Source: Sphingomonas sp. OV641 (lineage in GTDB: Bacteria > Pseudomonadota > Alphaproteobacteria > Sphingomonadales > Sphingomonadaceae). From it: a DNA stretch of 64,000 nucleotides. Both the position numbers and the translations under genes were made by a program. The notes below the pieces were generated by a model that saw only the letters and a program-made list of their open reading frames with translations, did not search any database and was not told the origin of the DNA. The DNA is taken from NCBI RefSeq assembly GCF_900109205.1, contig NZ_FNZB01000002.1, positions 248,001 to 312,000 on the forward strand, read 5' to 3'. Below are positions 38,189-46,320 of this stretch, in pieces (position 1 is the stretch's first letter; each line of letters starts with the position of its first letter).

Positions 38189-38899
38189 ATGACAGCCCCT
38201 ACCATCTTGCTCGTCGAGGACGATCCCGCGCTGCGCACGCTCACAGCGCGCGCGCTCCAGGAAAACGGGTTCAACGTGCGGCCGGCCTCTGCCGCGCCGG
38301 AAATGTGGCTGGCGCTGGATGCCGGACCGGTCGATCTGGTGCTGCTCGATATCATGCTGCCGGGCACCAGCGGCATCGATCTGTGCCGGTCGCTTCGGCA
38401 AAAAAGCGATGTTCCGATCATCTTTATCTCGGCGCGATCGAGCGAGACTGACCGGGTCGTCGGCCTGGAACTGGGCGCGGACGACTACATTGCCAAGCCA
38501 TTTGGCGTGCGTGAACTGGTCGCGCGGGTCCGGGCAGTGCTTCGCCGGCCCGCGCTGGACCGCCGCTCTGGCGAGGGCGATCAGGGGCTGCTGCGCTTCG
38601 AAGGATGGACGGTCAACCTGCCGCGGCGCGAGCTCACCTCGCCCACTGGCGCCTCGGTGGATCTGACCGGCGCGGAATTCGATCTTCTCGTCGCCCTTGC
38701 CGATCACGCACAGCGCGTCATTGCCCGCGAACGCCTGATCGAGCTTTCGCGCACCCGGCTGGGCGACAGTTCCGATCGGTCGATCGACGTGCTGGTCAGC
38801 CGCCTGCGCCGCAAGCTGTCGAGCGCCGGCGAACAGGCGCCGATCGTCACCGTGCGCGGCGTCGGCTATATGCTCAACGTGCCGGTGGAGCGCAGTTGA
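38189..38899 (+). CDS. OmpR-family response regulator
   Basis: 236 residues from ATG 38189 (MTAPTILLVEDD). The receiver domain has acidic D11/D12, the phosphorylation site D54 (LVLLDIMLPGTSG) and the lysine of DDYIAKPFG. The winged-helix domain follows (LTGAEFDLLVALADHAQRVI, SRLRRKL, VRGVGYML). A longer open frame with an upstream ATG at 38129 is less likely. The stop overlaps the TTG start of the sensor kinase gene. The target genes are not shown; the carbonic anhydrase and SulP genes lie just downstream on the same strand. Confidence 0.94.
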   Translation: MTAPTILLVEDDPALRTLTARALQENGFNVRPASAAPEMWLALDAGPVDLVLLDIMLPGTSGIDLCRSLRQKSDVPIIFISARSSETDRVVGLELGADDYIAKPFGVRELVARVRAVLRRPALDRRSGEGDQGLLRFEGWTVNLPRRELTSPTGASVDLTGAEFDLLVALADHAQRVIARERLIELSRTRLGDSSDRSIDVLVSRLRRKLSSAGEQAPIVTVRGVGYMLNVPVERS

Positions 38900-40230
38900 G
38901 GCGCTGGCTTCCCAGCGTCGGCCTGCTCGGGCAGGTCGTGGCCATTCTTCTCCTCACCATGCTGATCGAGTTTGGCGTCTCGACCATGCTCTACGAGCGG
39001 GCAAGCGAATTCTCGGTCCGCGATGACGAGGCACGGCGCCTGGCGGAACATCTGGTCATCAGCCGGCGCCTGCTGGAAGATCGGCCACCCGCTGAGCGCC
39101 CGGCGCTCGCGCATGAGCTGACCACCGATCGCTATGAGGTGCAGTGGGACGGGGCAGCCGGGGTGCCGCCCGCGGTTGAGCCGGCGCTTGATCCCATGCG
39201 TCGGCAGATCGTCGATTGGGAGCCGACGCTGCGCACGGGCGACTTGCGGCTACGGCTCATCTCGCCGGGGCGAAGTTCCAAGGTGCGCGGCGCGCTGCGC
39301 CTGCGGGACGACACTTGGCTGCACTTTCGCACGCTGGACGCGGTGGCGCGGCTGGATTTCGCCTTTGAGCGGATCCTGCTGGGGCTGGTGCCGGCAGTCG
39401 CGCTGATGGTGCTGGGCGGGCTGATGCTGCGTCGTGCGCTCCACCCCTTGCGCCGGCTGGCCGAGGCCGCGGACCGCGTTGGCCATGACGAGGTCGGCGC
39501 GGTGCCCGAAGGCGGCCCGCGCGAAGTTCGCCGTCTGGTCGGCGCCTTCAACCGGATGCAGGCACGGATCGGCGCACTGATCGAGGCGCGCACGCAATCG
39601 CTCGCGGCGGTCGGGCATGACCTGCGCACGCCGCTCGCGCGACTCCGCCTTCGAACCGAGACGATCGCGAGCGCTGACACACGCGAAGCGATCGGGCAGG
39701 ACATCTCGGAAATGGAGGCGATGATCGCCTCGCTTCTGGCCTTTCTCAGCGGGGACAATGATCCCGAGAAAAGCTCAGCCCTGGACCTCGCGGTGCTGTG
39801 CGCCACACTGGTCGATGACGCCACCGATCGCGGCCATGAGGCGCGCTACGTCGGTCCCGACCATCTCGAGCTCCGCCTGCGTCGACTGGCGATGAAGCGC
39901 GCCCTGACCAACCTGGTCGACAATGCGTTGAAATACGGGGCGTCAGCGGTGGTCGAACTCGCGCCCGGCGACGGCGTCGTCACCATCCGAGTCCTTGATA
40001 CGGGCCCCGGCATCCCCGACGAGCAACTGGCACACGTTCTGGAACCGTTCGTCCGCCTTGACCCGGCGCGCGGGCGCGACACGATCGGCTTTGGACTTGG
40101 TCTTCCGATCGCGGTTCAGGCGATCAAGGCGGAAGGGGGAACCCTCACACTTGCCAATCGCCCGGAGGGCGGGCTGGTCGCCACGATTGTTTTGCCGATC
40201 ACCCAACTGGCGGCCGGACACAAAACGTAA
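38896..40230 (+). CDS. Sensor histidine kinase (partner of the OmpR-type regulator)
   Basis: 444 residues from TTG 38896, which overlaps the regulator's stop (TTGA). One membrane span is at about 10-30, then a periplasmic stretch of about 125 residues without a recognised sensor fold, and a second span at 158-178. A HAMP region (LHPLRRLAEAADRVG) leads to the H box H241 in AAVGHDLRTPLARL. ATP-binding boxes are N in NLVDNALKYG, G1 in DTGPGIP and G2 in GFGLGLPIA, all intact. Overall it resembles the EnvZ/RstB type. The signal is unknown. Confidence 0.93.
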   Translation: MRRWLPSVGLLGQVVAILLLTMLIEFGVSTMLYERASEFSVRDDEARRLAEHLVISRRLLEDRPPAERPALAHELTTDRYEVQWDGAAGVPPAVEPALDPMRRQIVDWEPTLRTGDLRLRLISPGRSSKVRGALRLRDDTWLHFRTLDAVARLDFAFERILLGLVPAVALMVLGGLMLRRALHPLRRLAEAADRVGHDEVGAVPEGGPREVRRLVGAFNRMQARIGALIEARTQSLAAVGHDLRTPLARLRLRTETIASADTREAIGQDISEMEAMIASLLAFLSGDNDPEKSSALDLAVLCATLVDDATDRGHEARYVGPDHLELRLRRLAMKRALTNLVDNALKYGASAVVELAPGDGVVTIRVLDTGPGIPDEQLAHVLEPFVRLDPARGRDTIGFGLGLPIAVQAIKAEGGTLTLANRPEGGLVATIVLPITQLAAGHKT

Positions 40231-40297
40231 CGTGATCGCTGCGGGCCAGAAAGGCGCAGCAATTATGTAGGCTGTTCCAATTTCAGGAGCAGCTTCC

Positions 40298-40996
40298 GTG
40301 AACGAACTGATCGGCCGTGTCTTTGACTTCGAAAAGAAGGTCTATGAGGACAGCCGCGCGCTCTATTCGAAGCTCGCGAACCATGGTCAGGAGCCCAAGG
40401 CGCTGATGATCAGCTGTGCTGATTCGCGCGTGGTCCCCGAACAGATCATGCAGGCTCAGCCCGGCGACCTCTTTGTGTGCCGCAACGCCGGCAACATCGT
40501 GCCTCCCTATGCCACGCAGAACGGCGGCGTCACCTCGACCGTCGAATATGCCGTGTTGGCGCTCGGCATTCGCGACATCATCGTGTGCGGTCATTCCGAT
40601 TGTGGCGCCATGAAGGGCCTCGCCGGCGATCCCGCCAAACTCGAATCCATGCCCAACGTCGTTGCCTGGCTGCGGCACGGTTCGGCGGCACGGCAGGTTG
40701 TCGATTCGAGCTACGCCGATATGGATGACGGTGCGCGCGTTCGCGCGGTCAGCCTCGAGAACGTCGTGGCGCAGCTGGCCCACTTGCGCACGCACCCGTC
40801 GGTCGCTGCTGGCATCGCGCGCGGTGAAATCGCGCTTCATGGCTGGTTCGTGGACATTCACGCAGGTCAGATGCTCGCCCTGAATGGCGAGACCGGCCGC
40901 TTCGAGTCCGTCCGCGAGGATCGCCCGCTTCCGGTCGCGCTGCCTGCTGCGAAGCGGCTGGCGGCGGACTTCATCACGCAAGAGGCAGCGGAATAA
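40298..40996 (+). CDS. Beta-class carbonic anhydrase
   Basis: 232 residues starting at GTG 40298. It interconverts carbon dioxide and bicarbonate. Zinc ligands C40, H99 and C102 are present (ISCADSRV, VCGHSDCGAM), with the catalytic D42-R44 pair. It is coupled to the SulP transporter gene by a one-base overlap (TAATG), and together they form a likely bicarbonate capture or pH-handling unit. Placement 67 bases after the sensor kinase leaves room for its own promoter, but joint transcription is possible. Confidence 0.95.
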   Translation: MNELIGRVFDFEKKVYEDSRALYSKLANHGQEPKALMISCADSRVVPEQIMQAQPGDLFVCRNAGNIVPPYATQNGGVTSTVEYAVLALGIRDIIVCGHSDCGAMKGLAGDPAKLESMPNVVAWLRHGSAARQVVDSSYADMDDGARVRAVSLENVVAQLAHLRTHPSVAAGIARGEIALHGWFVDIHAGQMLALNGETGRFESVREDRPLPVALPAAKRLAADFITQEAAE

Positions 40997-42525
40997 TGAC
41001 CCAGGCAGCGGCAGAGCGCCCCGGCGTCTCCATACCCTCGATCAAGTTCCTGGGGCGGGATCTCACCGCCTCAATCGTGGTGTTCCTGGTCGCGATGCCG
41101 CTGTGCATGGGCATCGCGGTCGCATCAGGCGTTGCGCCCGAAAAGGGACTGATCACGGGTATCATCGGCGGCATCGTGGTCGGCGCCCTCGCCGGCTCGC
41201 CGCTGCAGGTCTCCGGCCCGGCGGCCGGACTCGCGGTCATCGTGTTCGAACTGGTTCGCGATCAGGGGCTCTCCGCCCTTGGCCCGATCCTCATCCTTGC
41301 CGGCGCGATCCAGGTCGCCGCCGGCATTTTTCGTCTGGGCGGATGGTTTCGGGCGATCAGCCCGGCCGTGGTCCACGGAATGCTTGCTGGCATCGGCGTG
41401 CTGATCGTCGTCGGCCAGTTCCACGTGTTGTTCGATGCGCGGCCATTGTCGTCGGGGCCGGAAAACCTCGCCGCCATGCCGGGCCGCCTGCTTGGGCTGT
41501 CGTCGGACATCCGTGCGACCGAGCTGGCGTTCATGCTCGCGCTCGTCACCATCATCGCCATGGTCGGCTGGGAGAAGTTCCGCCCGCAATCGCTCCGGCT
41601 GCTACCGGGCGCGCTGGTTGGTGTGCTCGCGGCGACGGTGCTGACGCTGATCTTTGGTTTCGACGTGGCCAAGGTGGTCGTGCCTGAGTCGATCGTTGCC
41701 GCCATCGCCCCGCCGGAAAGCGGCTTTGTGTCGCGCTTCATGGATCCCGCCGTTCTGACTGCCGCGGTGGCCATCGCTTTCATCGCCTCGGCGGAGACGC
41801 TGCTGTCTGCCGCAGCGGTGGACAAGATGCACGATGGCGTGCGCACCGATTACAACAAGGAACTGCGCGCACAGGGCGTGGGCAATCTGTTGTGCGGGTT
41901 CGCCGGCTCCTTGCCGATGACCGGCGTGATCGTTCGCAGCTCGGCCAACGTCCAGGCCGGTGCCGTTACGCGCGCCTCGGCAATCCTGCACGGTATCTGG
42001 ATCCTCGGCTTCGTCGCGCTCCTTCCCTGGCTGCTGCGCGCCATTCCCATGGCGTCGCTTGGCGCCGTGCTGGTGGTGACGGGTTGGCGCCTGGTCAGCC
42101 TCAAGCATGCCAAGCATCTGTTCAAGGATTACGGGCTGCTGCCGGTTGCCATCTGGGCCGTGACGCTGATCATGGTTGTCGCAACCGATCTGCTGACGGG
42201 CGTTCTCACCGGCATTGCGCTGACTGTCCTGGAACTCATCCCCAACCTGCGCCGCTTGAGGCTGAAGGTGCGCGAGCAGCGTGACGGCGATGCTCATGCA
42301 ATCGAGCTTGATGGCGCCGCGACGTTCGTGACACTCCCGAAGCTTTCCGCGACGCTGGACCGCGTTCCCGCGGGCGCGCCCGTTCGGCTCGACGTGTCGA
42401 AGCTTGACGCGGTGGATCACACTACTGCGGAACTGCTGCGTGACTGGTTCCAGCGTCGCAAGGCAGCCGGCAATCCGGTCGAACTGCGTGGTCAACGTGG
42501 CCGGATTGCCACACTCGCCGCATAA
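40996..42525 (+). CDS. SulP-family anion transporter (probable bicarbonate transporter) with STAS domain
   Basis: 509-residue inner-membrane carrier. The SulP core starts LTASIVVFLVAMPLCMGIAV and contains GPAAGLAVIVFELV and GFAGSLPMTGVIVRSSANVQAG; about 12-14 hydrophobic segments run to residue 415. The C-terminal STAS domain (about 430-505, VRLDVSKLDAVDHTTAELL) faces the cytoplasm and is typically regulatory. Fusion or pairing of SulP proteins with carbonic anhydrase is well known in bacteria and points to bicarbonate rather than sulfate as substrate. The start ATG overlaps the carbonic anhydrase stop by one base. Confidence 0.92.
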   Translation: MTQAAAERPGVSIPSIKFLGRDLTASIVVFLVAMPLCMGIAVASGVAPEKGLITGIIGGIVVGALAGSPLQVSGPAAGLAVIVFELVRDQGLSALGPILILAGAIQVAAGIFRLGGWFRAISPAVVHGMLAGIGVLIVVGQFHVLFDARPLSSGPENLAAMPGRLLGLSSDIRATELAFMLALVTIIAMVGWEKFRPQSLRLLPGALVGVLAATVLTLIFGFDVAKVVVPESIVAAIAPPESGFVSRFMDPAVLTAAVAIAFIASAETLLSAAAVDKMHDGVRTDYNKELRAQGVGNLLCGFAGSLPMTGVIVRSSANVQAGAVTRASAILHGIWILGFVALLPWLLRAIPMASLGAVLVVTGWRLVSLKHAKHLFKDYGLLPVAIWAVTLIMVVATDLLTGVLTGIALTVLELIPNLRRLRLKVREQRDGDAHAIELDGAATFVTLPKLSATLDRVPAGAPVRLDVSKLDAVDHTTAELLRDWFQRRKAAGNPVELRGQRGRIATLAA

Positions 42526-42682
42526 ACCATGATGCTCGAAACACTTTGACGCAATCCAGCAACATTACATTCGATTTGCTGCGGTAGCGTCAGAGTGTTC
42601 GGCCAGCCCGCGACCGCTCCATAGGGGAGGAGGAGCGCGGGCGGATCGGAAGCAGGAGGAGCCTCTGCCAACAGGAGGTTCC

Positions 42683-43531
42683 ATGACGTTACTGAAATAT
42701 TTTCCCGCCCTCGCCCTGGCGATGCTGGCGCTTCCCGCCGCCGCACAGGATGAAGAGCCACCCAAGGCCGTAACGGTGAGCGGCAGTGTCGGACTGGTAT
42801 CCGACTATCGCTTCCGCGGCGTCTCCCAAACTGACGAGAACCTTGCCGTGCAGGGCGGCCTCACCATCGCGCATGAAAGCGGCGTGTATATCGGCACCTG
42901 GGGGTCGAACCTGGCCGGCTGGGGCACGTTCGGCGGTGCCAACATGGAGCTCGATCTGATCGCTGGCTACAAGGCCACGTTCAACGATGTGTCCGTCGAC
43001 GTTGGCGCCACCTGGTACATGTATCCGGGCGGTTTCGACAACACCGACTTCATCGAGCCTTACGTCAAGGTTTCCAGCACGCTCGGCCCGGCTGCGCTGA
43101 CGGTGGGTCTCGCCTATGCGCCAAAGCAGGAGGCGCTCGGTGCCTGGTATCTGAACGGCGCATCGGCGGCGGAAGGCATCTATGACGATCCGGGCGACAA
43201 GAACGACAATATCTACGTTTGGGTCGACGGCGCAGCTGCCGTGCCGAACACGCCGATCACGCTGAAGGGCCATATCGGCTTCTCCAACGGCAATGAGGGA
43301 CTGGGGCCGTTTGCGACCAGCGTGTCGCCCACCGGCGAATATATCGACTGGCTGATCGGCGCAGACCTCGCCATCCCCAACACGCCGCTGACGCTGGGTG
43401 TCGCCTATGTCGACACCAATCTCAGCAGCCGGGATACGGCCTATATCCAGCCAAGCTTCAGCAAGGGCCAGGATGGCACGGGTTCGATCGCGGACAGCAC
43501 GGTCCTCTTCTCGTTGACCGCTGCATTCTGA
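42683..43531 (+). CDS. TorF-type putative outer-membrane porin
   Basis: 282 residues with a signal peptide (LALAMLALPAAAQ) and a very strong ribosome site AGGAGG six bases before ATG 42683. After a short linker the start of the barrel GLVSDYRFRGVSQTDENLAVQGG is the hallmark of the TIGR02001/TorF group. The chain ends in the barrel-closing motif FSLTAAF. Function is poorly known; relatives are induced by various stresses. It is downstream of the carbonic anhydrase/SulP pair with 157 bases between and probably has its own promoter. Confidence 0.9.
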   Translation: MTLLKYFPALALAMLALPAAAQDEEPPKAVTVSGSVGLVSDYRFRGVSQTDENLAVQGGLTIAHESGVYIGTWGSNLAGWGTFGGANMELDLIAGYKATFNDVSVDVGATWYMYPGGFDNTDFIEPYVKVSSTLGPAALTVGLAYAPKQEALGAWYLNGASAAEGIYDDPGDKNDNIYVWVDGAAAVPNTPITLKGHIGFSNGNEGLGPFATSVSPTGEYIDWLIGADLAIPNTPLTLGVAYVDTNLSSRDTAYIQPSFSKGQDGTGSIADSTVLFSLTAAF

Positions 43532-43573
43532 TCCCGGCCTGCGCGCCGGCGCAGCCATTGTGTTGATGGACAG

Positions 43574-43607
43574 GACGGGCCGGGGGGTTTGCTTCCCCCG
43601 GCCCGTC
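43574..43607 (+). terminator. Strong hairpin after the TorF-type gene
   Basis: GACGGGCCGGGGG (43574-43586) pairs perfectly with CCCCCGGCCCGTC (43595-43607), a 13-pair stem with an eight-base loop. The loop carries the T run; there is no U-tract after the stem. It probably separates the porin transcript from the thioredoxin gene. Confidence 0.65.
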
Positions 43608-43645
43608 ACCACATAAGGGGGCGAACGACTAATCGGGAGCAGCCC

Positions 43646-44557
43646 TTGGCTACGTTGGGAATGAGTGCCGCGGAAAAGGAAGCCGTTCAGGCGTTCCGCC
43701 GCGACGTGGTCGAACCGTCGATGACGAAGCTGGTCATCATCGATTTCTGGGCCGAATGGTGTGGCCCGTGCAAGGCACTCGCCCCAGTGCTCGAAAAGGT
43801 CGCGGCCGCTTACGCCGACAAGGGCGTCGTGCTCGCCAAGGTCGATACGGACAAGAACCAGTTCATCGCGTCGCAATTCCAGGTCCGCTCGATCCCCACC
43901 GTTTACGCGATGTTCCAGGGCCAGTTGGTTGCCGACCTGACCAACGCCCGTACCGAATCCCAGCTGCGCGCCACGCTTGATCAATTGCTGCGCCAATTGC
44001 CGATTGAAGGCGATGCACAGGCGCAGGAGGCAGAACTCGAGCCGCTGATCGCGATGGGCGAGCAGGTGCTCGGCGAAGGTGACGTGGAGCGCGCGCTGTC
44101 GATCTTCGACCAGCTGTTTGAAATGGCGCCTGATCATCCGGCGGTACTGTCCGGCCGGATCCGGGCGCTGGTGGCAGCCGGCGCCCATGAGGAAGCGGAA
44201 GCTGCCCTTCAGGATCTGCCCGAGGATGTCACTGGCCGCCCCGATCTCGAACGGGCCCGTTCTGCGCTGGCGCTCGCCCGATCCGCGCCGCAGGTGAGCG
44301 ATCTCGCTCCGCTGGAGGCCGCCGTGGCGGCAAACCCTGGCGATCTCCAGGCGCGCTTCGATCTGGCCAATGCGCAGATGGCGGCTGGCGACCGGGATGC
44401 GGCCGCCGATGGCTTCCTCGCGATCACCGCGCAGGATCGCGATTGGAACGAGGGCGCTGCCCGCCAGCAGTTGCTGAAGCTCTTTGAAGTGGTCGGGCTG
44501 GAGGATCCCTGGGTGTCGGCCCAGCGTCGTCGCCTGTCCGCCATTCTGTTCGGATGA
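43646..44557 (+). CDS. ybbN: Thioredoxin-TPR protein (YbbN/CnoX-type chaperedoxin)
   Basis: 303 residues. I start at TTG 43646 (MATLG...) because GGGAG lies six bases upstream and homologues begin similarly; ATG 43661 is the alternative. The thioredoxin domain (about 12-125) has the active site WAEWCGPCK, C39 and C42 both present. The C-terminal half is TPR-like (LFEMAPDHPAVLSGRIRALV, AANPGDLQARFDLANAQM). E. coli CnoX protects proteins from chlorine oxidation and hands them to chaperonins. Here it is coupled by ATGA to a LON-domain gene. Confidence 0.92.
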   Translation: MATLGMSAAEKEAVQAFRRDVVEPSMTKLVIIDFWAEWCGPCKALAPVLEKVAAAYADKGVVLAKVDTDKNQFIASQFQVRSIPTVYAMFQGQLVADLTNARTESQLRATLDQLLRQLPIEGDAQAQEAELEPLIAMGEQVLGEGDVERALSIFDQLFEMAPDHPAVLSGRIRALVAAGAHEEAEAALQDLPEDVTGRPDLERARSALALARSAPQVSDLAPLEAAVAANPGDLQARFDLANAQMAAGDRDAAADGFLAITAQDRDWNEGAARQQLLKLFEVVGLEDPWVSAQRRRLSAILFG

Positions 44558-45171
44558 CGCGCCTATCTATCTTTCCCCTGCCCGGCGCCCTGCTCTTCCC
44601 GGGCATGCACCTCCCGCTGCACATCTTCGAGCCCCGCTACCGCGCCATGGTTTCGGACGCGATGGCGCGCGACCGGCGCATTGGCATGATCCAACCGCGC
44701 ATCATGGAGGCAGGGGCCGGCGACCGGCCGGCACTCTACGACATCGGCTGCGTGGGTCGCATCGCCGAAATCGAGATGCTGGATGATGGCCGGTCCAATC
44801 TGGTGCTGGAGGGTCTGTCGCTTTTCCGGGTGCTGCGCGAGCTGGATGTAAGCACGCTGTTCCGCCAGGTGGAGGCGGAGCTTGTACCCGCCGGCGAACC
44901 CGAAACCCTCTCGCTCGGCGCGCGCGCATCGCTCGAAATGGAGGCGCGCCGCTTCGCCGAGAACCAAGGTTATGCGGTGGATTGGGAGGCCGTGTCCCGA
45001 CTGGACGACCAGAGCCTCGTGAACGGGATCGCGCAGATTGCGCCGTTCGACGTTGCGGCCAAACAGGCCCTTTTGGAGGCCGAAGGGATCACAATAAGGG
45101 CCGATCTGATCGTGCAATTGATGCAGTTCTTCGGCCGCCATGACGGCGACGATCGCGTCACGCTGCAATGA
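44554..45171 (+). CDS. LON-domain (Lon N-terminal-like) substrate-binding protein
   Basis: 205 residues corresponding only to the N-terminal substrate-recognition domain of Lon protease. It has the signature [20 protein letters not shown] and [12 protein letters not shown], then [12 protein letters not shown] and SLFRVL. The ATPase and protease parts are absent, which is normal for this separate family, so it is not a truncated Lon. It is coupled by ATGA overlaps to the chaperedoxin before it and the Trm112-like gene after it. A role in protein quality control fits the first neighbour, but no activity is known. Confidence 0.92.
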   Translation: MTRLSIFPLPGALLFPGMHLPLHIFEPRYRAMVSDAMARDRRIGMIQPRIMEAGAGDRPALYDIGCVGRIAEIEMLDDGRSNLVLEGLSLFRVLRELDVSTLFRQVEAELVPAGEPETLSLGARASLEMEARRFAENQGYAVDWEAVSRLDDQSLVNGIAQIAPFDVAAKQALLEAEGITIRADLIVQLMQFFGRHDGDDRVTLQ

Positions 45172-45380
45172 CGATCGATCCTTGGTTGCTTGAGCGGCTT
45201 GTCTGTCCCGTCACGCGGACGCCGCTCGCCTTCGACAGCACGTCGAACGAATTGGTATCGACCGCAGCGGGCCTCGCCTACCCTATCCGAGGTGGCGTTC
45301 CGGTGCTGCTGATCGAGGAAGCGCGCCCGCTTGCCGGCAGTACGGCGAAAGACGCAATATCCCCCGTTGAGCCGGACTGA
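45168..45380 (+). CDS. Trm112 family protein (UPF0434)
   Basis: 70 residues, start overlapping the LON-domain gene stop (ATGA). The family block [18 protein letters not shown] is at the N-terminus and [18 protein letters not shown] in the middle. Eukaryotic Trm112 activates several methyltransferases. Bacterial members are small, usually have four or fewer metal-binding cysteines and are poorly studied. Here only one cysteine remains, so zinc binding is doubtful. Confidence 0.9.
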   Translation: MTIDPWLLERLVCPVTRTPLAFDSTSNELVSTAAGLAYPIRGGVPVLLIEEARPLAGSTAKDAISPVEPD

Positions 45381-45505
45381 GGCGCCGCCCCCCGCAGCTT
45401 CGTCGCGCACAGATACGTGCTTGTCGCACTGGCGGCGTTCCGGTCGCTACGCCGCTGACGACCGGGCTCCACCCTGCCATCTGCGCTCGGGAAAGGAGAC
45501 GAACA

Positions 45506-45592
45506 ATGCATCGTCCGAGCTTTTTCCCGGCGCTGTTTGCCGGCTTCCTGCTCACCATCTGGGCTTTGGCACCGTCCGTGGGCGCCGCCTGA
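45506..45592 (+). CDS. Tiny hydrophobic peptide (28 residues)
   Basis: ATG 45506 is preceded by AAAGGAGA at an ideal distance. The reading frame gives MHRPSFFPALFAGF followed by a hydrophobic run (LLTIWALAP) and ends SVGAA, then TGA. A single short membrane span or an export signal is suggested. It lies 125 bases after the Trm112-like gene and just before a strong terminator, so it is likely the last gene of that transcript. No homologue is known to me; coding status rests on the ribosome site and the composition. Confidence 0.5.
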   Translation: MHRPSFFPALFAGFLLTIWALAPSVGAA

Positions 45593-45638
45593 CGCTTGCA
45601 GCGGCGCGTCTCGCTCCCTCATCGCCGCCGCTGCTCGT

Positions 45639-45677
45639 GCGGGCGTTCGCGAAACGGCGCGGACGCCCGCTTCTTTT
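45639..45677 (+). terminator. Rho-independent terminator
   Basis: A 13-pair stem with one mismatch joins 45639-45651 (GCGGGCGTTCGCG) and 45658-45670 (CGCGGACGCCCGC). The T-rich tail TTCTTTT follows at 45671-45677. It ends the chaperedoxin-LON-Trm112 transcript. The remaining gap up to 45760 shows nothing further. Confidence 0.85.
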
Positions 45678-45760
45678 CGTCGCTGGTCGTTGACCGAGGG
45701 TGTGCTTACCTAATCTGTTAAAGCCGTGCCGGCCAATGCCCAGCACGGCTCCAGGCAGGA

Positions 45761-46276
45761 TCAGTTCAGGACCACCGTCACAGCGCGGCGATTGCGTGCC
45801 CAGCTTTCTTCGTCCGATCCAAGCGCCAGCGGGCGTTCCTTGCCGTAGCTGATCGTGGTGATGCGGCTGGGTGAGATTCCGCGCGCCACCAGATAGTTCT
45901 TCGCAGCGTTGGCGCGGCGATCGCCGAGCGCCAGATTATACTCTCGCGTGCCGCGCTCGTCGGCATGGCCCTCGATCGTCACGCGCACGTTCGCATAGCG
46001 CTGCAGCCACACAACCTGGCTGTCGAGGATGCCGCGCGCGGTGCCATCGATATCATATTGGTCGAGACCGAAATTCACCGTGTCGCTCGTCACCGAACGC
46101 TTGAAGTCCTCGGACGAGCCCGGAACGACGGCCCCCTCTGTCGGACCGGTCGGACCGGTCGTCTCGGCAGGCGCCTCACCCGGCGCGGGCGGCAGAACCT
46201 CCGGCCGCTTCTTCGAGCAGGCGGCCGTGGTGACCAGCGCAGTCGCGAGCAGGATGGTGGTGGTCAGTCTCGCCAT
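45761..46276 (-). CDS. pal: Peptidoglycan-associated lipoprotein Pal
   Basis: 171-residue outer-membrane lipoprotein that ties the outer membrane to peptidoglycan. Start ATG 46276 gives a short signal ending in the lipobox-like LVTTAAC. A proline/threonine-rich linker with a GPTGPTEG repeat follows, then the OmpA-like domain with VTIEGHADERGTREYNLALG and RRANAAKNYLVARGI, the peptidoglycan-binding core. It is 44 bases after tolB and is the last gene of the Tol-Pal operon. Confidence 0.96.
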   Translation of the reverse strand: MARLTTTILLATALVTTAACSKKRPEVLPPAPGEAPAETTGPTGPTEGAVVPGSSEDFKRSVTSDTVNFGLDQYDIDGTARGILDSQVVWLQRYANVRVTIEGHADERGTREYNLALGDRRANAAKNYLVARGISPSRITTISYGKERPLALGSDEESWARNRRAVTVVLN

Positions 46277-46320
46277 TCTTTTTCTCCCATATTCCGTCCC
46301 CGTTTGCCCCGATATCAAAT

